From: Ramlibacter aurantiacus
Lineage (GTDB): Bacteria > Pseudomonadota > Gammaproteobacteria > Burkholderiales > Burkholderiaceae_C
Reading direction: 5' to 3'
Assembly (NCBI RefSeq): GCF_016722895.1
Contig: NZ_JAEQNA010000010.1
Location: 62,001-126,000, forward strand
Length of the DNA stretch: 64,000 bases
Part shown: positions 8,737 to 17,500 of the stretch, piece by piece
Position numbering within the stretch: the stretch's first letter is position 1
Layout: the number at the start of each line of letters is the position of its first letter
Position numbers and translations under genes: made by a program
The notes under the pieces: generated by a model
Database searches by the model: none
Told to the model about the DNA's origin: nothing
The model's input: the letters and a program-made list of their open reading frames with translations, nothing else

Positions 8737-9591
8737 ATGGCGCCTGACTCCTATGCCGTGATGGGCAACCCGGTGGCCCACAGCCGCTCGCCCTGGATCC
8801 ACGCCCGCTTCGCCGAACTGACCGGCCAGTCGCTCGAGTACCGCGCCCTGCTGGTGCCGGCCGACGGCTTCCCCGATGCGGTGCATGCCTTTCGTGGAGC
8901 CGGCGGTCGCGGCTGCAACGTCACCGTGCCGTTCAAGTTCGAGGCCGCCGCGCTGTGCGCGGGCGAGCTCAGTGCCCGCGCCGAGTTGGCCGGTGCCTGC
9001 AACACCCTGGTCTTCGACGGGCCGCAAGCCCCGCCACGCGGGGACAACACCGACGGCGTGGGCCTGGTGCGCGACATCGAGCACCACGCGGGCGTGAACC
9101 TCGCCGGCGCCCACGTGCTGCTGGTCGGCGCCGGCGGCGCGGCCGCGGGCGTGCTGGGTCCGCTGATCGAAGCCAACCCGGCGCGGCTCACCGTCACCAA
9201 CCGCACCCTGGCCAACGCCCAGCTGCTGGTCACGCGCCACCAGGACCTCGCCGCACGCCGTGGCGTGCGGCTCGACGCCCTGCCCCTGGACGCGGTGGAC
9301 CGGCCACACGACATCGTCATCAACGGCACCGCCAGCAGCCTCGGTGGCGACGCGGTGCCGGTGTCCGGCCGCGTGCTGCGCGAGGGCGGACTCGCCATCG
9401 ACATGATGTACGGCCCCGCCGCCCAGGGTTTCCTCGACTGGGCGCGGCGCCATGGCGGCGTGCCCCGCGACGGGCTGGGCATGCTGGTCGAACAGGCGGC
9501 CGAGTCCTTCTCCATCTGGCGCGGCCTGCGTCCGCCAGCCGCCCAGGTGCTGCACGAGCTGCGCCAGCTGCTGGCGCCAGCCGGCGCATGA
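8737..9591 (+). CDS. aroE: shikimate dehydrogenase
   Basis: NADP-dependent reduction of 3-dehydroshikimate to shikimate. The 284-residue length is typical. Substrate-binding SRSPWIHARFAELTG, the catalytic lysine in NVTVPFKFEA, the DNTDGVGLV block and the Rossmann loop GAGGAAAGV are all present, with late GMLVEQAAESF. It sits 12 bases after tonB and overlaps mtgA by four bases (ATGA), consistent with co-transcription. Together with the DAHP synthase at 1.1 kb it places two shikimate-pathway genes in the window, though not in one operon. Confidence 0.96.
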   Translation: MAPDSYAVMGNPVAHSRSPWIHARFAELTGQSLEYRALLVPADGFPDAVHAFRGAGGRGCNVTVPFKFEAAALCAGELSARAELAGACNTLVFDGPQAPPRGDNTDGVGLVRDIEHHAGVNLAGAHVLLVGAGGAAAGVLGPLIEANPARLTVTNRTLANAQLLVTRHQDLAARRGVRLDALPLDAVDRPHDIVINGTASSLGGDAVPVSGRVLREGGLAIDMMYGPAAQGFLDWARRHGGVPRDGLGMLVEQAAESFSIWRGLRPPAAQVLHELRQLLAPAGA

Positions 9592-10325
9592 ACTGGAAGC
9601 CGCTGCGGCGCTGGCTGCTGTTGGCGGTCGTGGCCTTCCTGGGGCTGCAGCTGTTCTTCGTCGGCCGCATCGCGCTGATGGCGCTGGTCGATCCGCAGTC
9701 CACCAGCTTCCAGCGCTCCGAAGCCTGGCGCCTCGCCACCGGCAACCAGCGCCTGCGCTGGCGCCAGCAATGGGTGCCGTACGAGCGCATCTCCCCGCAC
9801 CTCAAGCGCGCGGTGGTGGCCGCCGAGGACGACGGCTTCGCCAACCACGACGGGCTGGACTGGGAAGCCATCGAGAAAGCCTGGGAGCGCAATGCGCAGG
9901 CCGAGGAACGCGCCGCCCGCCTGGCGCAAGCTCGCCCCGGCCGGGCCCGGCCGCCGCGCATCGTCGGCGGCTCCACCATCAGCCAGCAGCTGGCCAAGAA
10001 CCTGCTGCTCTCGGGCGAGCGCACCCTGCTGCGCAAAGCCCAGGAGATGGTGCTCACCCTGGCGCTGGAGCAGCTGCTGGGCAAGGAACGCATCCTGGAG
10101 ATCTACCTCAACAGCGTCGAATGGGGCGAAGGCGTGTTCGGCGCCGAAGCCGCCGCCCGGCACTACTGGCGCAAGGGCGCGGACCGCCTCACGCCCTACG
10201 AGGCCGCGCGGCTGGCCGTGATGCTGCCGCGGCCGCGCTACTTCGAGAAGGTGCCGAACTCGGCCTACCTGGCCAACCGGGCGAACGTGATCGTGGGGCG
10301 GATGAGGGCGGCCGAACTGCCGTAA
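9588..10325 (+). CDS. mtgA: monofunctional peptidoglycan glycosyltransferase MtgA
   Basis: Inner-membrane GT51 transglycosylase that polymerises lipid II without a transpeptidase domain. The 245-residue product starts with a membrane anchor (residues 8-28), then the catalytic block AVVAAEDDGFANHDGLDW, and GGSTISQQLAKNLLLS, KAQEMVLTLALEQLL and ILEIYLNSVEWGEGVFGAEAA. The ATG at 9588 overlaps the aroE stop, so translation is probably coupled. It closes the forward operon; the convergent RES-domain gene ends 8 bases downstream. Confidence 0.95.
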   Translation: MNWKPLRRWLLLAVVAFLGLQLFFVGRIALMALVDPQSTSFQRSEAWRLATGNQRLRWRQQWVPYERISPHLKRAVVAAEDDGFANHDGLDWEAIEKAWERNAQAEERAARLAQARPGRARPPRIVGGSTISQQLAKNLLLSGERTLLRKAQEMVLTLALEQLLGKERILEIYLNSVEWGEGVFGAEAAARHYWRKGADRLTPYEAARLAVMLPRPRYFEKVPNSAYLANRANVIVGRMRAAELP

Positions 10326-10333
10326 GACCGGTT

Positions 10334-11035
10334 TCAGAACGTCCAGCTGTGGCGATCCTGGTCGTGCAGCATCATGACCGTGGCGCGGTTGGCCTTGCAC
10401 TGCCAGGTCTGCTGCGTGGTGCCGTTGGCCACGAGGTCGACGGCTTCCACGTCCAGCACCGCCGCGCAGCGACGGCCGGGTGCACGCACCGATTCGTAGC
10501 GGATCCACTGCACCCGCCGCTCGGCCGCCGCCTCGGCAACCGCATGGGTGTGGGTGTAGTCCTGGTCGAGCGTCCAGGCATCCCGCGCGCCGACCCACGG
10601 AGGCACCGTCAGGTCGATCGCCACGCCGTCGATCGCCCCCTGGAAGAAGGTGTGCGCGGTCAGGACGTCTTCATCGGCCAGGCCCTGGCTGTCCATCACG
10701 AAGCGATGCCGCCAGTACGCGACCTCGGCGCAGGCCGCGTAAAGCTCCTCGGCCCCGTACCACTGCCCGCGCGAGCCAGCCCGCCTGAACCGGCTGGGGT
10801 GCCTGGGCCGGTACCGGAACGGGGTGTAGATCAGGTAATGCTTGTGCCCCCGCATCACCGGGGCCGGTGGCTTGCTCGCTTCCAGCATGCCTTCGAGAAC
10901 CTCGTGCTCGTGCAGGTCATCGACCAGCCGCGTCGTGGACAGCACATGCTGGGCTTCCACGCCCCGCCAGGCCACCATGGACTGGCGCGCGACGCCCTGG
11001 TCGAACCAGTCGGGAGTCCACCGGGTTGCGGTCAT
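10334..11035 (-). CDS. RES-domain toxin
   Basis: A 233-residue protein with a RES domain, the toxin fold of RES-Xre type II modules; characterised members deplete NAD+. The arginine and tyrosine-rich segment YTPFRYRPRHPSRFRRAG followed by QWYGAEELYAACAEVAYWR near residues 70-110 is the family hallmark, and a late VAIDLTVPP lies within the domain. Its ATG overlaps the end of the upstream antitoxin gene by four bases, so the two are translationally coupled with the antitoxin made first. The family call is strong; NAD+-targeting activity is carried over from studied homologues. Confidence 0.88.
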   Translation of the reverse strand: MTATRWTPDWFDQGVARQSMVAWRGVEAQHVLSTTRLVDDLHEHEVLEGMLEASKPPAPVMRGHKHYLIYTPFRYRPRHPSRFRRAGSRGQWYGAEELYAACAEVAYWRHRFVMDSQGLADEDVLTAHTFFQGAIDGVAIDLTVPPWVGARDAWTLDQDYTHTHAVAEAAAERRVQWIRYESVRAPGRRCAAVLDVEAVDLVANGTTQQTWQCKANRATVMMLHDQDRHSWTF

Positions 11036-11409
11036 GCGGGAGCGCGCATGCCATCGAGGTAATCGAGGGTGGCGACCAGGCCCTCGGGGCGCTCGATCAG
11101 CGCTGCGGGCACGCCACCCAGGGCCTGGTTGTAGCTGCGCATCCAGGCCATGCGCTGCTGCCCGTTGGTCCCCACCAGGGCATCGAGCGAGCGGTAAACG
11201 CGAACCAGCAGCAGCGAGAGCTGGCCCTGTTTCGAATGCGGGTCGATCCCGCGCAGTCCGTGAACCATGCGCGAGACGGTGGGCTCGCTCATCCCGATGA
11301 CACGGCCCAGTGCCGCGCCCGACAGGCCCAGCAGTTCAGCGGCACGGGTCGTGGCTTTGGCCAGGACGAACTCGGGGGCGACGACCTGCGGAGCGGCTTG
11401 AGGCTTCAT
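11032..11409 (-). CDS. Xre/ParS-family antitoxin of the RES module
   Basis: A 125-residue partner of the RES toxin. An N-terminal helix-turn-helix (AAELLGLSGAALGRVIGMSEPTVSRMV) is followed by the toxin-binding C-terminal region characteristic of DUF2384/MbcA-like antitoxins (RVYRSLDALVGTNGQQRMAWMRSYNQALGGVPAALI). ATG 11409 is chosen because AAGGGG lies 6 bases upstream; a TTG two codons earlier is also in frame. The Shine-Dalgarno lies against and partly inside a perfect 14-bp palindrome, which is the expected autoregulatory operator. Confidence 0.87.
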   Translation of the reverse strand: MKPQAAPQVVAPEFVLAKATTRAAELLGLSGAALGRVIGMSEPTVSRMVHGLRGIDPHSKQGQLSLLLVRVYRSLDALVGTNGQQRMAWMRSYNQALGGVPAALIERPEGLVATLDYLDGMRAPA

Positions 11410-11418
11410 GGGCAACCC

Positions 11419-11432
11419 CTTTCTATAGAAAG
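11419..11432. promoter_or_regulatory. palindromic operator of the RES-Xre module
   Basis: The perfect palindrome CTTTCTATAGAAAG spans the antitoxin's leader just upstream of its start, with TATAGA at its centre that could serve as a -10 element and TTGAGA 19 bases upstream as a weak -35. Binding here by the antitoxin would block both transcription and access to the Shine-Dalgarno. The palindrome is directly visible; its use as an operator is inferred from its position. Confidence 0.6.
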
Positions 11433-11480
11433 ATCTTGCCTGATTTTCTCAAGGATTGCGTACCCTGGTACGGCGCAACC

Positions 11481-14018
11481 TCACTCCGCCGCCTGCCGCA
11501 GCGTCGCCACCACCGGCCGCCGGAGCACCTCGCGCAGGCCCCACCAGCCTGCTGCCAGCGCCAGGACCGCCCCGGCCAGGGTGCCCAGCAGCGGCACCCA
11601 GGGCGAGGCGCGCCAGGTGAAGTCGAACACGAAATACGCCAGCGCCCAGCCCACGCCCGTAGCCACCAGGCTGGCCAGGAAGCCGGCCAGCAGCCCGACC
11701 CCCGCCAGCTCCGCCCGCTGCACCTGCCGCAGCAGCGAGCCGCGCGCGCCGACCGCCCGCATGATCGCGAACTCGCGCGCCCGCTCCTCGCGGGTGGCCG
11801 TAACGGCCGCGAACAGCACCACCAGCCCGGCGGCCAGCGTGAACCCGAACAGGAACTCGACGGCGCGGATCACCTGGTCCAGCACGCCCTGCACCTGCAT
11901 GATGGTGGCGGTCATGTCGACATTGGTGACGTTGGGAAAGGCCCTCACCAGCGCGTTGTCGAAGCCGGGCCGGTCGGGCGCGCGGTACGAGCCCATGTAG
12001 GTGACCGGCACGTCGGACATTCGGCTCAGCGGGTACATCACGAAGAAATTGGCCCGCATCGATCCCCAGTCCACCTTGCGCAGCGAGGTGATGCGGGCTT
12101 CGGACGTCATGCCGCCGATGTCGAAGCGCAGCACGTCGCCCAGCTTCAGGCCCAGCGTCTCGGCCAGTCCCTCCTCCACGCTCACCGCCCCGGCCTCCTC
12201 CGGCTGCCAGCGCCCGGCCACGATCTGGTTGTGCGGCGGCTGCTCGGCGCTGTGCGACAGGTTGAACTCGCGGTCCACCAGCCGGCGCGCCCGGTCCTCG
12301 CCGAAGTCGTCGACCGAGACCGCCTGGTCGTTCACCGCCACCAGCCGCCCGCGGAACATCGGATACCAGTCGAGGCGCGAGACGCCACCCTCGCGCAGCG
12401 TCTGCCGGAAAGCCTGCTCCTGCTCGGGCATCACGTTGATCACGAACCGGTTCGGCGCATCGGGCGGCGTGGCCGCGCGCCAGCTGGCCACGAGGTCCGT
12501 GCGCAGCAGCACCAACAGCACCAGCGCCAACAGCCCCACGGCCAGCGCGCTCACCTGCACCACCGCGTAGGCCGGCCGGGCCGAGATCTGTCGGGTGGCC
12601 AGCACCAGCCAGCGCGGCGCGGTGTTTTCGTTCACCGCCACCCGCAGCAGCTTCACCGCCACCCAGCTCAGGCCGGCGAACAGCAGCACCGCGCCGGCGA
12701 AACCGCCCACCGCGATCCCACCCAGCTTCAGGTCGCTGCTGGCGGCCAGCAGCAGCACGGCGAAGCCCACCACGCCCACGCCCAGCACCGCGGCCGACGC
12801 CGGCTTGAGTCCCCCCAGGTCGCGCCGGATCACCCGCAGCGGTGGCACCCGCGCCAGTTGCAGCACCGGCGGCAGGCCGAACGCGAACAGCAGGGTCAGC
12901 CCCATGCCCAGGCCGAAGGCCGCCGGCCACAAGCCCGGCGCCGGCAGCGCCGTCTCGACCAGGCCCGCCAGCAGCAGCACGAAGACGAAATGCACCGCGA
13001 AGCCCAGCGCCACGCCCAGCAGGCTGGCGGCCAGGCCGACCAGCGCGAACTCGGTGGCATAGGCCCAGGCGATGCTGCGCTGGCTCAAGCCCAGCACGCG
13101 CAGCATGGCGCAGTCGTTGAGGTGCCGGTTGGCGAAACCGCGCGCGGCCAGCGCCACCGCCACCGCACTGAGCAGCGCCGCCAGCAGCGCCACCAGGTTG
13201 AGGAATTTCTCGGCCCGGTCCATCGTCTGGCTCATCTCCGGCCGGCCGGACTGCAGCGCCTCCAGCCGCATGCCGCGCTGCTCGCCCGATTCCAGCTGCT
13301 GCCCGGCCCACTCGACGAAGCGGTCGACGGACGGGTCGGCGCCCGCCACCGCCAGCCGGTAACGCACGCGGCTGGCCGGCTGCACCAGGGCCGTGGCCGC
13401 CAGGTCGGCTTCATTGAGCATCACGCGCGGCGCGAAGCTCATGAAGCCGGCCCCCCGGTCGGGTTCGACCAGGATCACGCGGCCGATGCGCAGCTGGGCG
13501 TCGCCCAGCAGCAGCGGATCGCCGACCTTCAGCGACAGCGCGTCGAGCAGCCCCGGATCGACCCAGGCCTCACCCGGCGCCGGGATATCCCGGGTCGGCT
13601 CGGCCGGCGCGCCAGGCGCCGGCGCCGTCTGCAGACGGCCGCGCAGCGGATACCCGGGTGCCACCGCCTTCAGCGCCACCAGCCGCGCCGCGCCGCCCTG
13701 CGCATCGGGTGCGCGCGCCATGGTGGGGAAGTTGAGGGTGCGCACGGCCTGCAAGCCCAGTTCGGCCGCCTTGCCGGCGAACGCGGCAGGCGCCGGCTGG
13801 TCGCTGGACACGACCGCGTCGCCGCCGATGAGCTGGCGAGCGTCACGCTCCAGCCCGCCCTTGAGCCGGTCGGCGAAGAAGCCGACCGCGGTGAGTGCCG
13901 CCACCGCGAGCATCACCGCCACGATCACCAGCCGCAGCTCGCCGGCGCGCAGGTCACGCCAGAGGGTGCGCCAGCCCAGATGCCAGAAACGGGGAGGAAG
14001 GTGGGGTACGGCGGTCAT
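11481..14018 (-). CDS. large FtsX-like ABC transporter permease (YbbP type)
   Basis: An 845-residue inner-membrane permease. It has an N-terminal anchor (about 25-50), a large periplasmic domain, a block of membrane segments (about 260-480), a second periplasmic domain and three C-terminal membrane segments, the duplicated FtsX layout of the YbbP family. The C-terminal LTLIGSTSRFG-type ends seen elsewhere are absent; instead it ends with RRPVVATLRQAAE. YbbP homologues pair with a YbbA-type ATPase and are linked to lipid or lysophospholipid handling, but no ATPase gene is adjacent here. The start at 14018 (MTAVPHLPP) is preferred; ATG 14030 is four codons upstream. Confidence 0.85.
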   Translation of the reverse strand: MTAVPHLPPRFWHLGWRTLWRDLRAGELRLVIVAVMLAVAALTAVGFFADRLKGGLERDARQLIGGDAVVSSDQPAPAAFAGKAAELGLQAVRTLNFPTMARAPDAQGGAARLVALKAVAPGYPLRGRLQTAPAPGAPAEPTRDIPAPGEAWVDPGLLDALSLKVGDPLLLGDAQLRIGRVILVEPDRGAGFMSFAPRVMLNEADLAATALVQPASRVRYRLAVAGADPSVDRFVEWAGQQLESGEQRGMRLEALQSGRPEMSQTMDRAEKFLNLVALLAALLSAVAVALAARGFANRHLNDCAMLRVLGLSQRSIAWAYATEFALVGLAASLLGVALGFAVHFVFVLLLAGLVETALPAPGLWPAAFGLGMGLTLLFAFGLPPVLQLARVPPLRVIRRDLGGLKPASAAVLGVGVVGFAVLLLAASSDLKLGGIAVGGFAGAVLLFAGLSWVAVKLLRVAVNENTAPRWLVLATRQISARPAYAVVQVSALAVGLLALVLLVLLRTDLVASWRAATPPDAPNRFVINVMPEQEQAFRQTLREGGVSRLDWYPMFRGRLVAVNDQAVSVDDFGEDRARRLVDREFNLSHSAEQPPHNQIVAGRWQPEEAGAVSVEEGLAETLGLKLGDVLRFDIGGMTSEARITSLRKVDWGSMRANFFVMYPLSRMSDVPVTYMGSYRAPDRPGFDNALVRAFPNVTNVDMTATIMQVQGVLDQVIRAVEFLFGFTLAAGLVVLFAAVTATREERAREFAIMRAVGARGSLLRQVQRAELAGVGLLAGFLASLVATGVGWALAYFVFDFTWRASPWVPLLGTLAGAVLALAAGWWGLREVLRRPVVATLRQAAE

Positions 14019-14093
14019 GCGCGGGAACATACCGCAAGGCAGGGCGGCGGCCGGAATCAAGGTCTTGCGACCGCAATACGCGCCGAGTGCGGG

Positions 14094-14422
14094 GCCGAGC
14101 GCAGCGATGGCCCGTGAAGAAAATCCCCTGTGGCTGCGCCGAGGAGCGCAGGGCGGCGGGGAAAAAGAAGCGCAGACTGTCTGAGCCCCGCAGGGGCGAG
14201 TTTCTGCGCTTCCCCCGCCGTCCGAGCACCGCAGGTTGCCCTCGGCGCCCGCAGGGCGTCGAGGGACGCAGACAGTGGGGTCGCCTTTCTTTGGTTCCTT
14301 TCTTTGGCGAGACAAAGAAAGGGACTCGCCCGCCGGGGCGAAATCCCGACACGCGGCGACTGCTACAAAAACTGATTCAGTGAGACTTACTCCGGCAGCA
14401 CCGTGCCTCGGGCCCTTCGACA
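14094..14422 (+). repeat. half copy of the long-armed dispersed element
   Basis: This stretch matches, in opposite orientation, the left half of the elements at 50914 and 52298. Shared landmarks in order are the ATCCCCTGTGGCTGCGCCGA block, a hairpin of AAGAAGCGCAGA with TTTCTGCGCTTC, a CCCTCGGCGCCCGCAGGG palindromic block, GACAGTGGGGTCGCC, and an arm containing TTTCTTTGGCGAGACAAAGAAA ending in CCCTTCGACAAGCTCAGGG. Only one arm is present. It fills the gap between the ABC permease and the polyketide synthase genes and codes for nothing recognisable. Confidence 0.8.
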
Positions 14423-14519
14423 AGCTCAGGGCGAACGGATGGGGGGCGCGGGCCCTTCGGCAAGCTCAGGGTGAACGGATGGGGGGCGCGGGCCCTTCGA
14501 CAAGCTCAGGGTGAACGGG
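14411..14519. repeat. 40-bp tandem repeat, about 2.7 copies
   Basis: Units at 14411-14450 and 14451-14490 differ at only two bases, and a partial third runs to 14519. Each starts GGCCCTTCGACAAGCTCAGG and ends in a G-rich spacer ATGGGGGGCGCG. The core is the same motif that builds the arrays at 29.0, 50.8, 52.2 and 53.0 kb but with a different spacer. It lies 65 bases beyond the stop of the polyketide synthase gene. Confidence 0.85.
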
Positions 14520-14583
14520 GGAAGGGCAAGCTCGGGGCGAACCGAGGAGACAAGACCGCGGGAGCTCTGCCCGGCCACAGGCC

Positions 14584-17500
14584 CTACCGCGCCAGCAGCT
14601 TCAGCCAGCCCCGCACCCCTCCCACCCGCTGCGGCTTGCGCTTGGGCAACACGCCCGTGTCCAGCCGCGCCATCTCGTCGCGGATGCCCTCGGCCAGCTG
14701 CGTCAGCCCCGGCTCGCTCATCATCGAGAAGTGCGACCCGTCGATGCGCAACACCCGCATGGGCCCGCTCACGTGCCGCTCCCAGCCCAGGCGCTCGCCG
14801 GCCTGCAGGTACTGGTTCTCACTGTCGCGAGCCCTGAACAGCACCACCTCATGGGGATAGGCCTGCGCCTCGTAGCGGGCTTGCGCCTGCACGAAGTTGC
14901 GGAACAGGTGGAAGTCCACCAGCTCCGGCGGCAACGGCTCGCCACGGGCCAGCCGCTCCAGCGCCTGGGTGTAGCGCACCTCCATCTCGCGGCCGCGGCG
15001 GCGGCGGGCGGGCCAATCCATCAGGAACTTCAGCGACCACTTGCGCATGAGCCAGAAGCGCCGCAGGAAGGGCACCGGCTCGCGCGCGGCCTCGGGCGAG
15101 AGGGTGTCGATCATCAGCAGCAGCTCGATCTCAACCCCCTCGGCGCGCAGCTGCTGCGCCATCTCGTAGGCGATGAGGCCGCCGCCCGAGTAGCCGGCCA
15201 GGCGGTATGGCCCCTCGGGCTTGACCGCTCGGATGGCCTGAACGTACTGGGTGGCCATGGCCTCGATCGTCTCCAGTGGCGGCAGCCGCCCGTCCACGCC
15301 CTGCGCCTGCAGGCCGAAGAAAGGCTGGTCGCTGCCCACCCGGTCGGAGATCAGCTTGAAATTGAGCACGTTGCCGCCCGCGCCATGCACGCAGAACAAC
15401 GGCCGGCGATCCGGCTGGCCCTTGCAGATCTCCACCAGCGGCGACCAGGCCCGCTTGCCCAGCGGGATCACGTTCGATGGAGCTGCCGTGCGCGCCGCGG
15501 CCTCGGGGGCCGGCGCGGCCGTCGCGGGGCGGGCTTGCGCCTCCAGGGCCGATGCCTGCTCGGGCCGGGCTTCAGCAACCAGGGCGGCCAGCCGGCCGAG
15601 CGTGGGCGCCTCGAACAGCGTGGCCAGCGGCAGGTCGGCGCCGAACTGCTTGCGGATGCGCGCGAACAGTCGCACCGCCACCAGTGAATGGCCGCCGAGG
15701 GCGAAGAAGTCGTCGTCGCGACCGATCTGCTCCACCCCCAGCAGCTCGCGCCAGACCTGGGCCAGCGCCTGTTCCATCGCCGTGAGCGAGCCGCCTTCGC
15801 CGTCCGCCGCGCCGGATGGCGCGGACGGGGACGCCGACGCGGTCGTCCGGCGGGCCGGCGCCTGCAATGCACGGCCGACCTGGGCCAGGTCCAGCGACGA
15901 CACCGTCAGCACCGCGCCCGGCGTGGCGAGCACCCGCTCGAACACGGCCGGTGCGTCCTGCGCGCGGATGCCGCAGGCGCGCATGGCCTCGGCCAGCCCG
16001 CCGGGCCGCGGGGTGGCAGCGGCCTTGCGCGGCAGCGACAGCACCGCCGGGTCGATGGCACGCAGGGTGAAGCCCTCGAAGCTCGCCAGCGGCGATCCGT
16101 CGGGGCCGTGCAGTTGCACGTCGAACGAGGCCATGCCGTGGCCGGGACGGCCCTGCAGCTCGACCCGGCTGGTGAAGGCCCGGGGCAAGGGCGCGGACAG
16201 GCGAATGCGGTCCACCGACACGGGCACCCACAGGCGCTGCTCGCGCTCGGCTTCTTCGAGCAGGTGCAGGCCGAACGTGGCCGCCATGTCGACCAGGGCC
16301 GGGTGGCAGGCCCAGGCCTGCAGGTCGCCCTCGAAGCCGGCCGGCAACTCGAGCTCGGCCACCGCGGAACGCTGCGCCAGGCGCATGCGCGCGAGGTTGC
16401 CCCAGCGCGGGCCGAAGGCCAGCACCGGGCTGCGCGCCTGGGGCGCACGCCCGGGCTGCCACGGGCCGGCGACCGGCCCGCCCGCGGCCACCGGCTCGGT
16501 CGCACCGGCCAGGGCCGCGTGCACGTGCTCGGTCCAGCCGGCGTCCCCGGCGGCGCGGCTGCGCACCAGGAATTCGTGGCCTTCGCCGTCGGGCCGCAGC
16601 CGCACCTGAACGCGGCGCGGCGCCGCGTCGAAGCTCATGGCCTCCTCGAAGGACAGCGAGCGAAGCTCCAGCGGCTGGCCCGGCTGCAGCGCCGCGAAGG
16701 CGGCGCGCGCGATCTCGATGTAGGCCGTGCCCGGCAGCACGGGGTGTCCGGCCACCCGGTGCTCGTCCAGCACCCACAGGGAGGCCGGGTCGTACACCGC
16801 CTCGAACACCACCGCGCCCTCGGCATCGGCGCGCACGCCCAGCAGGGGATGGACCACCTCGCCGGCCGGCGCCTGCAACTCACCCTGGCCTGCGGCGCGC
16901 GCCGCCATGCCGATGTCCGCCCACACGCCCCAGCGCAGCACCAGGCCGTCGGGCCGCGACAGGGCCAGCGCCTCCAGCATCGCGTTGGCCGCGACATAGT
17001 CCACCTGGCCCGGCGGGCCGAGTTCGACGCTGGTGGACGAGAACACCGCGAACAGCCCCAGCTCGCCCGGCGGCAGCAGCTCGTGCAGCACCTGCGCGCT
17101 CTCGGCCTTGGCCGCCATCAGGCGGTGCATGTCGCCGATGGGCTTGCTGCCCAGCGGCCCGTCGGCCAGCTCGCCGGCCGCATGGAACACGCCGTCGAGC
17201 GCACCCCACTCGCGCCGGCAATCGGCCAGCACCTGCGCCATGCGGGCGCGGTCGGTGGCGTCGGCGCTGAAGCAGCGCACCTGGCCGCCCGCCTGCTCGA
17301 TGGCCGCCAGGCGGCCTGCCAGCCTGGCCGCGGAAGAACCGTTCTTGTTCGCGGACCGTGCCGCCCAGTCGGCCCGCGGCGGCGCCTGGCGCCGGCTGAC
17401 CAGCGCGAGGCGAGCCCCGTAGCGGCGGGCCAGGAACTCGGCCAGCTCCAGGCCGATGCCGCCCAGGCCGCCCGTGATGAGGTACACCCCGCCCTCCCGC

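Noticed and set aside
11310..14117. A 935-codon plus-strand frame opposite the ABC permease
   Set aside because: Composition is His/Gln/Arg-rich chance sequence; the opposite strand has a clear FtsX-type permease.
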